NCBI GenBank assembly: GCA_027946555.1
Contig: JAPEVC010000151.1
Span: 25,767 to 89,766 of the forward strand
Reading direction: 5' to 3'
Length of the DNA: 64,000 nucleotides
From: Gnomoniopsis sp. IMI 355080
Lineage: Eukaryota; Ascomycota; Sordariomycetes; Diaporthales; Gnomoniaceae
The notes beneath the pieces are model-generated. The model saw nothing but the letters and a program-made list of their open reading frames with translations, was not told where the DNA came from and made no database searches. The number at the start of each line of letters is the position of its first letter. Position 1 is the first letter of the stretch. A program made the position numbers and the translations under genes. Of this stretch, positions 45,869-57,359 are shown one piece after another.

Positions 45869-46940
45869 TCAGCCATCCAACAGCAAGTCAAATGAGAAAT
45901 GGTCGTGCTGCTCAATATATGCTATAGCGATTGCCAATGCTGCGAGCATCACGGTTAGGTAGGACAGTTTACCCGAAAGACCTCCCTGGAAGTCAATGCT
46001 AAGGGACAAAGTGTGGGTGATGCCCGGCACTTCTGTATCCTGGCCGTCAATGGTTAAGTATCTCCAGGATTTTTGCTCGCTGTTCTCGAGTTCTTTTACC
46101 AGTGCGCAAGTGGCCTCGTCATTATCCCGCTTGTGAATATACTTGATAAGGCGATGATAATTTGACAGTGCCGGTTGCGTGTCGCTGTGGCGATACACAA
46201 AGTCGATCTCTTCCAATAGCAACCTTCGACACCAGCCATCGACTACGACGTGGGCGCTTGACCACACGAGCCATCGAATCAGGGTGCCACAGTATCACAA
46301 GCCCTACGATACCTTTTTACTCTCGAAGTTGCGACTGGCATTGTCATTCCTCACTATGACCTGGACGAGTTCAGCCGCCGCTGAGACACTTCAAATCCTC
46401 AGAATTCCGTTCGTCCGCACATCACTCCGCAATGCACTCTAAAGCCTGACAAAGTTTGTCTCAACCGGTAGCTGTATGATGTTCTGTTGAGTAGTCTCTC
46501 CTGAGGAGATGATCTTGCCTTCCACATAATGTGTATCGTGAGGGGATATGCAACTTCCACGACTTGCTCGTCCATGTTGTGAGCCCAAAGGCTTCGCCTC
46601 AGTCTACCCTAGGGTAATGGTACTGCGACCAATCTTCCCTTAGTAGGCCGGACCTGGAGAGACCCGATATTCTAGTCTCGTTCAGTGCGACCATCCGGCC
46701 AGCCATTTCTGACAAGACCAGATTTTTGAGTATGATCCAGGCTGAGAGATTGTAGCCCGTGTCTTGGGCTGCGGCCACCAGCTTGATAGCCGCTAAAGAA
46801 CAGCCGCCCAAATCAAGGAAACTCGAGCTGGCTCCGATTTGCTTACCATTCAAACCCAGAAGCTTTTGCCACAAATTTTGCAACAGTCTCTCTCTTTTTG
46901 ACGTAGATGCCTCAAGAAAGAAGCAGGTGAGGTCTTAAAT
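45869..46940 (-). pseudogene. Nonribosomal peptide synthetase fragment (thiolation then condensation domain)
   Basis: On the minus strand, 46930-46599 encodes a carrier-protein domain: a helix-I region LLQNLWQKLLGL, then SSSFLDLGGCSLAAIKLVAAA, where the phosphopantetheine Ser is kept but the usual Asp or His before it is Cys. After about 330 bases without coding sense, the same strand (46310-45869) encodes a condensation-domain core. It contains SSAHVVVDGWCRRLLLEEID, in which the HHxxxDG motif has lost its first His. There is no adenylation domain, start codon or continuous frame, so this is debris of a larger gene. NRPSs make peptides on carrier domains, and intact relatives would be many kilobases long. 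Confidence 0.7.
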
Positions 46941-49900
46941 GCTGACGCACAAAGGTAACTTTTTGAGTGCCTTACAGTCCGCCTTGCCATTTGATGTCAT
47001 TTAATATTCGTCAAGGCTAGAAACACGGACGGGATCATGTATTTTGTTAGAGAACTAAGTGTGTGCTAATCTAGTAAAGGATGTGGTCCTGTCAAGGTTA
47101 TCTCCGCCAGATGCTGCTCCAGCACTTGGTCGATGCCCAGGTCACCTCCTCGATAGTCTCCTTCCTGAGCCATGTTCACGGAGACGCCGATGATAGAGGA
47201 GAAAAGGCAGCGCTTACTTGAACGATAGTGAGACGATCCAACATGGCGTAGTCCATGACGCTATCTCTAGTGTACCTACACATTTCCGGTGAAGTGCGGA
47301 AGTTCTATACTCGCTCTCGAAATGATTCGTGAAAGAAAATTTTGCAGGCCTGATGATAGCAGCGTTCTATGCATGTATGGCTGCTTTGTCTACCATGCTC
47401 GCGAGGTCCAATTCACTTAGTTTGGTGTCTCTCGGCACTCTGCCTAACTTATGGAAACCTTTCTCGATCTCTTAAAGCATTCTTTGGATGTGCGTCGGCA
47501 AAATGATATCCAAGTCGAACGTAGCAATAAGCTTTGATTGGGACTGCCCGGGCATAGGCGTCACGACCAATGGGTATTCGTAGAGTAACCTCTTGAACTC
47601 GTGAAGGATGATATTTTCTGCCTTTCCAAATTTATTCAGGTGTACCCACGACTCGTATAGACTAAATCGTTCGTAAGGTATTACGACAGAGAAACATTTA
47701 AGCATGGTCAATCTTGGAACATACCTAGGTACTCTAAGCGCAGCAAGGTTATAATCATAGGCCTAACGACAGCCTACAGCTTGGAAAGCAAAGGATTGCG
47801 CCCATAAAGGGGAGTCATCCAACATAATATCGGTTGGGCCTTCATACCCTGAAAGTATTGAAGCCCAGGATGCTCTCGCCAGAACGATGGTTGTGGTCCA
47901 CAGGTGTCACTTGCTGTTGCGTTTGACATAGTGTGCCGCAGACAAGATCTACCTGCTGCCAGATATTCAGTACTCGGTAAATTTGGGAACGAGGATGTCT
48001 CAGCACATTCACTGCGGTCCAGACTACCGCAATTCTGCACGAACGAACTCTTGGAAAGTTCCGACGCTCGAACGCTTCACAGTCTCTTCTTCTATCTATG
48101 AGTGTTTATAGCGGCGAATATAATCGGCCACGGACTCCAAGCTCAAAGTGTCGAAGAAAGCGTGGTGAAGGGTAGAAAAAAGGTGTGCAGGACCCGATCA
48201 TGGGTCCTGCACATTGGAATGCCGACTGAGAGGCTTACCGGGCTGAGAAGAGACCCAATTTGCCCGCAGCCGGGCATTCGTGCAAGGCTTTGGCTGACTG
48301 AAGTCTACTCGACGGCCTACTTGTGAAGGACCGCCTGTACGAGGCTGGAAGATGATAGCACAATTGCTATCCTCAGGATCGGAGAGCTGGAGGTCACAAT
48401 CGCTCTTATATGCTATGCTGAACTTGCGGATCTCCACAGCAGCTGAGGACATGCTGGCTTATGTATAAAGAGGATAGCGCCAGGGAAATCAAAATGAACC
48501 CCGATTAAATAGCCGAGAAAAAGCAAACATCTCATAATCAAGCCAGACTCCTGAGAACGGACCGAATCTCCGAAGACTGCAGACATGGGTGATGTTGTAG
48601 TTGAAACAAATCTGAACACAAATCTTCAGAAGTGTTGCCTACAGCTGCAACAAGAATTTCCCATATGGAAGAGGCGGTCCCAGATAGACTTCGGATCGGT
48701 CGGACACTTCCTCTACGCTCAAATGAAAGCCTTCCTGCTGGCCAGTGCCACCAGTCATGTATACCTCAGTGAGTTCCTGTTGAGTCGAGACAACTCAGAA
48801 TTGGCGTGTGACATGAGTATCTGAGCAGATAGAAGACTTTGAACTCATATCAGGGCAATAATTATGACGACAGCGGAGGCATCGTGATTTTCTTTCTTAT
48901 TCTTCTACATTTAGGAGTAGAAACTCTACCCGAGGCTCTCAAACTTACGCCCTTCGAGCTTTTTTGTGGGACTTGAAGAAACGTCCTCCAGTGTTACCCA
49001 AGCGACCCTTCTGAAATAGAGGTAATTATTGCTTCAATTTTCACAGACATGTCTCTATCAATATAGGGGTTATCTCCATCACCATCCTGTCCACACTAGG
49101 TTGTCATAGCCACAGATATCAAGTACTTCAAGCAATATGCGTGCGTTACTGAACCGAAGTTGCTATTTCAGTTTCGCCTCGATGTCCTCAAGCTGGATAT
49201 TTTGACTACGAAGTTTCATCTGGCGGTCACACTGACTGACCCATGGACATGACTTCGTCGTCTTCAACGTATCGAACCACGCCATCAGTTCGATAGCTTC
49301 GTCCGGCCACGCTCGACTCCCACACTGATTTCCCACGAAAGAGAGTTCAGTGACAGCCCTGTTTTGCCAGACTCATTATTTAATATAGCAACGACCGGTC
49401 CCGAAGCCTTCTGCTGCAAGCTCTATAAAGGGCTCCCATAGCTCCTATGGGCTAAGTTGATTCGGATTGTCCGGACACGCCACCCATCCACAGATGTTGG
49501 TAGCAAACCCAATCCGAGAGACATCATCACAAGAACGTACAAGAAGAAATTTCTTTATGGTGCACAGCACTATAGTATCCGCAGGACCGTAGTCTATAAT
49601 CAATTCAGCTTATCTGGACACATCCCGATCTTCTCTCCGCCGCAGAGGTCAAACAGCCACACCTAGGTATGGGACGCACTGCCATTGATTATCGTCATGA
49701 GGATTTCTCAAAGCTTGAGTTGGATACGTGCGACGAGAAGTAGAAAGACCGAGCTATTCTGCTGATACCGGAGAGTTTTTCCTAGGCCGAGAGACTGGAA
49801 CGAGCAATTCACGCTCAATTTGAATCCGTTCAGGTGTATCTGTAGTCCCTGACGTGAAATGATGGATCAGACATCGGAGGCTCTCACCTCGAATTCATAT

Positions 49901-51604
49901 TGCTCGTGCCCAGCAGGGGCCGACAATGAGGAAGCATATAAAACAGTGGTACGTGGTCCCGAAAGACCTGGTCTCTTTCTCCTGAGCTGAGGAGCTAAAG
50001 AAAATTGCAGCATTGGTTTTCTTTGCACAGTGTCTGATGTCGATTTCTGGGTAGCGAAACATCTCAGAGCAAAGAGGAAACGGCAGTGTTCAGATCACCC
50101 AACATTGCCACGACAGACCAAAGCGTTTTTCAACGCCGACAGGTATGACATCTCCTTAACTGGACCCTGACTCGAACGGAAGTACTCAGAAGCGCGAGGA
50201 GATCATATCAAGCTCCAGATATAGGAGCCCGCCATCCCAGGACTCCACAGCTTGAGACCCTGGGCTTTCTAGTACCCTCTATTTGAATATGCCGTGGATT
50301 TTGAAGGTAATGGTTGGAAGGGGGTACTGATTCCATCGCTATAGATCTCCTCGGTCTAGCTCGCAAATCAAGTCGATGTCCCGCAGCATCCTTTCACTAA
50401 GATTCGGTGCTGCCAGCAGTTGTTTGGCAATGTGTACCAGTGGATGGAGAACTCCTGAATTTGCAGATGATCAGTCGCCATCCATCTTTAGTCCCAGCCA
50501 TCGAAATGCTTGTGGCTCCATCACAGTGCAGAAACAAGGGAAAAGTATAGCGGATCGTGCTGGATCATCATTAAAAATCCTCTATTTCTTGATACTGCCT
50601 GTACGCAGATCTATCTTTAGCAAATTTTCCTGGGAATGAAGAAAACTCGTCTGCAGACGAGAATTCTGAATAATGTCGAGAACGTGTTGTGCACTGTAGT
50701 GTGAAATAACTGTGGTTACTAGCATCCCATCGTTGCCCAGTTGCAGTGGTGCGTACATGGAATCAAGATGCCGGTGCTCGAAGATATACGGAGTGTTCCA
50801 TTGGCGACGTAACCAACAATATCCCCGTCGGCGCTTGAACGACTGCTTACACACTCTTTAAATGGTTTGAAATTCTTGCGATCGTCCCACGGACCGGACC
50901 CGCGTGTTCGCGGGCATTCCACCCTGGAGCATCATTGAGGTTCTGTTCAACCTTCTTATTCAGTGCCATAGGCTCCTTTCTTGATGATGGTTTATTTATT
51001 GCTACCTACAATCCATTGCCAGCATGCATAGACCAATGACTTCCCTACTAGGTGTTGTTACTATTGCGCTCGAACTTTCTATTTAGTCAGAGGCGAAGGC
51101 CGCGAAACTCCCTGATAAACGCCTCGGAGGGCGGTCCCAGATTCCCAAACTACCTTATCAGTTCTGGCCTCAATATCCAATGATTTTAGTTATGGTTGAT
51201 AATGGCAGTTGCAGTCTCGACGCAGACGAAACAAAAGAGGTGGAAGTTCAAGCTAGAGCTGGGATTCGCAGCTTTCCTTGTCGGTAAGTCCAATTGTGAA
51301 GCCAGTGAAATTGCTACAAGACGGCCAGAGACACGATTTCATCTACAGTATTTGGGAGATAAATGAAACACCAGAAAGAAGTAAAATTGATATACCTAGG
51401 TATCTATATTCAGAAGTCTCGCGATTTGCTAGAGCGTCAGGTAGAAGGCATAAGGCTCGTCAGGCTTAAGCTATACTAATTTGAATTAGGATGGAGAATT
51501 CTAAAGCTCTCAACCCGTCCGAGTGGCATTCATATAGTCTATAGATATAAATAGGATTAGAAGTCGTTGTTTTGAAAATACCCAATCCTGGTCCCACAAG
51601 TTTC
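46941..51604. other. Degenerate stretch
   Basis: Minus-strand frames at 48452..48198, 48040..47774 and 47711..47472 have protein-like composition. The last continues past a TAA (47472-47474) in the same frame for about 40 codons, suggesting a decayed gene, perhaps part of the same NRPS or an acyltransferase-like protein; I cannot name it. An 11-bp hairpin with 6-base loop lies at 48185-48212. Further right nothing is recognised. Confidence 0.35.
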
Positions 51605-52846
51605 TCATCTCATTAGACTCCCAGGGCGTTGCGCATTCCGCGGTAGCAGCAGACTCTGAACAATATCCAGAGCACTAAGCTCGAGGCAAAAGTCGCTCTG
51701 ATTATCGAAAGCATACGTATACCACTTCATGCCACAAGTGGATTTATTGTACCCGTTGCAGGTAGCGGCAGCGGCCACAGCATTCAACTTAAGCAAATGA
51801 TCAATCTCATCGCTCACAGCCGGCACCAGCACGGCCGTCTTGCCCATCCAGCGACTCAGGCTAGACTTGAAGCAGAACTAATCCGTATTGCATGAAGAAT
51901 TTCGCTCACAATTTTGTTCAAACATAATCTTAGGCGTCCGCGACGTTGGCCCGAAAAAAGTGCGCTGGGCATTGGCGAGCAGGCCCTTTACCCGCATCTC
52001 CCACAAACTACTATCACCGGCTGAGTATTGATACATATTTGCTGCTCCGTGCATATATGTGGCAACGTTGTAGGACCACTCATCAACGTTCAGGTCGCTG
52101 CAATTCGTCCCATTGGCATCGCTCACGCCGTCGTAGACGCGGTATGTGGGGCTAATGACACCGATATCCTCAGACCAGTTCCATATCTTTGTCGCCCATT
52201 CGGCATAAGTCTCATTGCCCGTATATCGCGCTAGCCGTGCCGACAATTGGAAGAAGTGACCGTTGGAAATGGCGTTTTTGTAAAAGAAACCTGACGAGTT
52301 GGCGTTGATCTGCCATCGGAGACCGCCGCCGCAGGTGCTAGCAGCAGAGTTCCACCGTTTCACAAAGACATCAAAGGCATTCGTGACTAGAGCCAACCAT
52401 GAGTTCGCGCACTTGCTGTATGTCACATTGGAGGCTACGCAGGGTAGTGGGTCGAAGTTGTACTCTAGGGCCGTCAGCGCAACGAACGACCACCACAGCT
52501 GGTCGTCGTTTGCTTCCCAATAGAATTGTCTAGGCGAAACAAAGTCCAAGTTGGGGCCGACGTCTTTTGAAATGGCCGTGAGGAGATCGGATTTATATGT
52601 TGTGTCGCCCGTCAAAGTCATATAATCTAGAATGCTGTTCCAAGCATTGCCAGACCGCCACCAATAGTAGGATTCGGGCTGATTAAAGTCTCCCGCCACC
52701 GAGTTGGCATTATGGTAAGAATAAAGATTGCCTAAAATCACACCTGCCACATTCTTAATCGAATTCGTGTCATCTGGATTAAGGTGTAAAGGACTGGCGA
52801 CGGAGGCTAGCGCAAATGCCGTACAAAAAGTAGCCAGTCCTCTCAT
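51605..52846 (-). pseudogene. GH76 alpha-1,6-mannanase with one amber codon
   Basis: A secreted glycoside hydrolase family 76 protein (endo-alpha-1,6-mannanase, Dfg5/Dcw1 relatives), which acts on mannan or on GPI glycans during wall assembly. The frame starts at ATG 52846 with a signal peptide (residues 1-17). It runs 322 residues to a TAG at 51878-51880, then continues in the same frame for 90 residues with FKSSLSRWMGKTAVLVPAV, which is conserved family sequence. The adjacent catalytic aspartates are present (EANDDQLWW, Asp114-Asp115), and NISNGHFF-like and CNTD motifs are intact. The stop falls where relatives usually have Gln, consistent with CAG to TAG. No C-terminal GPI signal is seen. 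Apart from the single nonsense codon the gene looks functional. Confidence 0.85.
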
Positions 52847-53945
52847 AGTCCTATATGCTATCCTTAGATCGATGTTATACGTGGGAAAGATACTGCTGAC
52901 AAACGGGATGCTTCATAGACTAAAGATATTATCGTACCTGCACACTTATATAGCTTCCATGATACACTTTCGCATGAGCTGGAAGCTGCATTTTTAAGCA
53001 GGCTTCTTGTTTCAAGTAAGTATGATGAAATGTTAATTTGGCAGATTTGATTAATTTGAGCAGTACGCCAAGTCACTGATACGAATAATGGACATTTTAT
53101 GTGTTGTGCGGGCACCTTGCGGGCACCTTGGAACAGGTAAAGCAAAATACAATAATGTAACAATAGACTTGCTCTAATCAAACTTAGAGTTATCTCCCTG
53201 TGTGGATCATTCCGTAATACGAGAAAGGCTTGGCTCAAAAGCTTAAGTACAATGCAAGCATTACCTGCTATATTCGATGGTATTCACCAGATGCTCTGCC
53301 GACTACGTTCCCCCCCAATAGAACTTGGCGTTCTCCCGAACGCATCAGTACTAAGATTATAGCGGTCAGACTATCAAATATGATGCCAAAGAGCGAATGG
53401 TCCTTATGAAATGTGCAGCTTATCCCGTGCGCCTCCCCATCTACAGAGGGGTGTTTACTAGCTCCCCCCCTCCCCCGCAAACCTTAATCAATGCTCCCGT
53501 GTAAGCTTAATGCGAATAGTGACTGAAGATAAGAGGTAATGAAAAACACGACGAAATCTTCCTGAATTTGTTCTTGCTGTGGTTTTAGGCCGATGGTGGG
53601 CAAATGTGTAGACGCTACACTAAAGAAGTATGGGACTTTCGTAGTACGGCAGTGGTGAGCAGAAGGTATGCCAGATACTATGATGTATCAAAGATGGAGG
53701 TGGCTACTAGTTGTTACTGAATGCCTGGATTAGGACACCGTGTCTTCTTTTGAGAGGGAGAATACACTGCGCCATGGATGAAATGTCGCAAAGGCCATAC
53801 AGATAGTTCCAGACTAGAAACATGAAGCATCTTACCACTGTTCACAGTGCGCCCGTATAACCCAAGCATCAAAGAAGATCTTTCACAGACAATACATAGA
53901 CAAGCACCTTTTAAACGCGATTCCATTGTTAATAGAATGAATGCC
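52847..53945. other. Gene-free stretch upstream of the GH76 gene
   Basis: Likely includes the GH76 promoter. No coding sequence recognised. Confidence 0.4.
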
Positions 53946-55186
53946 TTAAGATCCGCCCGTTGCGCGCCGACGCGCCTCCAGCCCCAAAATCGCCGTAGCT
54001 GCCCCCATTCTAACCGTAGCCATCATGCCCGATAACATAAGGCCATCCTCATCTGGTACTGGGGCAGGCAATTCTGCGATTTGCCTTAACAATTTTAAAT
54101 ATGACTCCCTCCTCTGAGAGCCCTCCGACGAAATGGGGTTATCTCTTGCATCTGCGAGCCCGCTGATTTCCGATTCACTGGCAACCGCCAACACCGAATT
54201 TCCTTCCCCAGCGCTCGACAATACAGACCGGCCTGCCTCGATAGGCTCGGTATCATCCTCCGGCGAATTTAAGCGGCGACGGCGCGCAGGTCTCTCATCC
54301 TCCACATGGGAGTGGCTCTCCTCGCTCTCGTAGAGCCCCAAAACTAAAGGAGATGATGGGCGAGGGCGTTTTCCTGCTTTAGAGGGACCTGGGACTACAG
54401 GATCACCAAGACCAGGCTCGCCAGCCTCACTAACATCACCAGGTGCATCTTTATACCCTATTCATAGTATCAATTAGCTTAAACTCCAACAGTCTTTTGC
54501 ATGCCCAAGAGATTACTCGAGAGTTATGAGGGAGAACCACATACGGTTTGCCACAGCCAACACATCCCGGATCTTTAGCACCGGGGTTGCTCCACCGTCG
54601 TCGCCATGCCGGGCCAACATTTCCTCTCGCAACTGATTTAAGACCTCTTCAGGCCGTACTTTCTCGCCCTTTTTAGGCGCGAGCAGGGAAATTAGCGCAC
54701 GAAGCGCTGTGATGGCCTTGGGTACTTGCGGTCCAAGGTCGAGGAACATTGTGTAGTCGGAGCCGCCAAGCAGGGAACAGACACGCCTAAACTTGGGCAA
54801 AAGATCCTTTGAGCTTGAGGCGCGTATAGTCTGCATATCATGCCCGAAGACCGAAACCAAGCAAAAGTCCAGGGTAGCAGCATCTAACTGGCCTCGTATA
54901 AAGGCTGGCCAGGCCCGGGGGAGGCCAGAGGCTGCCACAACGCGCCACCAACGAGCGTGCCTATATATTCAATCAAGGACTTATTAGCATCTGCAAAGGC
55001 TTATAATATCTGAACTCATGCAATGCAATGCACTAACAAGTCCTCGAAGATGGCTTTAGTGAAGCCAGCGGGCTGGTTCGGAGCGAAGACAGATTGAGAC
55101 CGGAGGGAAGACAATAAGCGCAAAACTTCGTGATCGCGCTCAGCGCGGCAAACATGCTCAATGGCCACAGGGTTATTCGACGACAT
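53946..55186 (-). CDS. Three-exon orphan protein, 358 residues
   Basis: Spliced as 55186..55038, 54960..54545 and 54457..53946, with introns of 77 bases (GTTAGT...ATATAG) and 87 bases (GTATGT...GAATAG); all junctions stay in phase. Exon 2 encodes a mainly helical domain (RWWRVVAASGLPRAWPAFIR, then LDLGPQVPKAITALRALISL and EEVLNQLREEMLARHG). Exon 3 encodes an acidic, Ser-rich segment with a basic RPARRRRLNSPEDD patch that may be a nuclear localisation signal, and a helical C terminus. No signal peptide or membrane helix. I do not recognise the family. The intact multi-exon structure in an otherwise decayed region argues for a live gene. Confidence 0.65.
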
Positions 55187-56318
55187 TTTCGTATATGTAG
55201 AATGCAGGATCTGACTGGAAGAAAGGACGAAGACGGAACCTGAAAGCAGGATATACGCCCGGCCGAAACAAAAAACAGAAAATGCAGTCCGGTCAATATA
55301 GAGCACAAAGTAGCTGGATCAAAGACGACACATAATTGGGATGCGCATATGACACAAAACCCGTTGCTTGCACACAAAATGCTTCAATGCCCCTTCCGCC
55401 GCAAGACAGCCGCGCTCCGGATTTATTACTATGGAGACGGTGCCGGATGACGGAGCCGGATGCCGGAGCCCGGGTTGAAAAATAAAAGTGAAGGAGGAAG
55501 ACTGTCCGCAGCCCCTTCCTTGCCTTGCATGCCAATATTGACCTCGTCTTAGTCACGATGTGCGTAGGATAAGCATGTGCACATGATGCTAGACTTGTAT
55601 GCAGATTGTAAAGGTAATTCAGTATAGTACATGTCCCCAACGCCTGGAATACCTATTAATCATACCTCCAGTATATAAAATTCAAGAAGGGCCTCCTTAT
55701 ATAAAAAACTTCCGATCTTGACACTCATGCTGCCCAGAACTCCGCAAGGCGAGTATGCATCCTCCTGATCGAAATGTGTCTAGCTCCTCGACCTTTTCAT
55801 ACACACCCGTTCGAACCACCCCAACAAAAGAAAAGACCCTTGCATTCTAGCATCGCTGTGTTTGGAAACAACGTATATCTGTACTCAGACCGTTATCGTG
55901 GTGAGCGTGGAAACTTGACGAATAAACACACGCACACACATCTGTAATTGAAAAGTCAACACGCTAATGATTCTTTTCAGAATGGTCCCTTCCCTTTCTC
56001 TAAGACTGTTTGTTTTGCTTCCCCTATGACGCATTATCAATCGAATGCGAAGCATCCAGAACACCCGAAAATTGTTGTCGTAATAATATTTTGCGAAATC
56101 AACTTCCCGCCACTGCAAAATCCCCCATCACCAAAACCAACCAAACAACCAACCAAGCAAACGGCAAACAGTGCCTGCATTTGAAAACAAAGTCCTCCCA
56201 TCGAAACAACAGCAAGACTTCTTGACACTTGCACACTTACCCAGTCTACGAGATTTCCCCTCGACTTACATATTCACACCACTTCGACTGCAGTACACGC
56301 TGTCCTAAGCATTCCAAG
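55187..56318. other. Intergenic region between divergent genes
   Basis: Lies between the starts of the three-exon orphan (minus) and the small gene at 56319 (plus). No coding sequence recognised. Confidence 0.4.
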
Positions 56319-56687
56319 ATGAAAGATTCCTTCGTTAGATCCTCAACCGATTCTTCAAGTATGGCGTCTCCGCGAACGACAAAGGAACACACTAGACGCA
56401 CTTTGATGGGCCAGGTCCAAGAGCAAGTCAATTTAGCCCGGCAGGTCCTCGCCCTCGGACCGCTCTCCAACAATTGCATCCATGATGTGACAGGCATTCC
56501 CGAACTGGAAGATCCACAGTCAGTCATTCGACACGGGAATCCGCAAGAAGAGTTGACAACGGTCTGCGCGATGGTTGAGACGCTACGTCTGGTTTGTCAA
56601 GGACTTGTGGCTGCTGTGGAAGAAATGAAAGATGTTGAAGCTGGTATTGAAAAGACCGTTGTCGAGATTGGAGAAACACAAAAGTGA
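56319..56687 (+). CDS. Small helical orphan protein, 122 residues
   Basis: Intronless frame from ATG 56319. Sequence is amphipathic and helical throughout (LMGQVQEQVNLARQVLALG; ELTTVCAMVETLRLVCQGLV; VEEMKDVEAGIEKTVVEIGE), without signal peptide or membrane segment. The region around IHDVTGIPEL...QEELTTVCAMVETLR resembles a fungal regulatory tail, but I cannot assign it. Forty bases after the stop, two A9 tracts follow. A real small gene is plausible. Confidence 0.5.
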   Translation: MKDSFVRSSTDSSSMASPRTTKEHTRRTLMGQVQEQVNLARQVLALGPLSNNCIHDVTGIPELEDPQSVIRHGNPQEELTTVCAMVETLRLVCQGLVAAVEEMKDVEAGIEKTVVEIGETQK

Positions 56688-57359
56688 TGGCGAATTTTGA
56701 GGGAAGAAATATATTATCCCAAGGGGAAAAAAAAAGGGAAAAAAAAAGTGTGCGAGTGAGTGAGGAGGATATAGACTGGAGTATCTGTTAAAGGATGTGG
56801 TACTGTTTCGCGAAGGGCTCCCATCAGCTTATCAACAGATTAATGACATGAGCTGTGTTCTCTCACGTCTCTTTTCGATGTGAGAATATCTGGTCATTGT
56901 CGCAATGTTTTATGAAGACAAACTCGAGGCTTAATGACCCACAGCATCTTATACTTGCGCCCTATAGATTTCGTCAAGGAAATACTATACGAGACCCTTC
57001 ACCTTCGAAGACCGAACTGTGAAAGAAGGCGAGCTAGACTACCTCTTGAACTTCTGACTTATAAAAAATCGGTAAGGTATATGGGCATTTGATTTTACAA
57101 GTAATCGATACATTGAACCATAGAACTATGCATAGAATTGAATTCCTCATTCTTCCAGATGTCGAGAAACAGAACGACGCCCCTTGGCCGGTTCTGAAAT
57201 ACTTTCATCGTAGCCATGACCGCGTTACTTCCAAAGGCTCTGCAACTAATGTGTTTCTCCTGTCAGACGGTGAAGTCCTTCGCGGCCGAATGCACTGTCG
57301 ATACGTAGTCTTCAATGGGGCCCAAAAGGACACGATAAGGATGTATAGTCCATCTATCC
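56688..57359. other. Intergenic stretch with two A-runs
   Basis: A9 tracts at 56727-56735 and 56739-56747; otherwise no gene recognised. Confidence 0.4.

Noticed and set aside
47472..47711. Named acyltransferase fragment
   Set aside because: A segment faintly resembles the LLYEYPL region of fungal transferases, but no catalytic motif is visible, so no family is claimed.
49151..50260. Retrotransposon integrase or reverse transcriptase
   Set aside because: Scanned in plus-strand frames; no HHCC, DDE or YxDD-type motif could be found.
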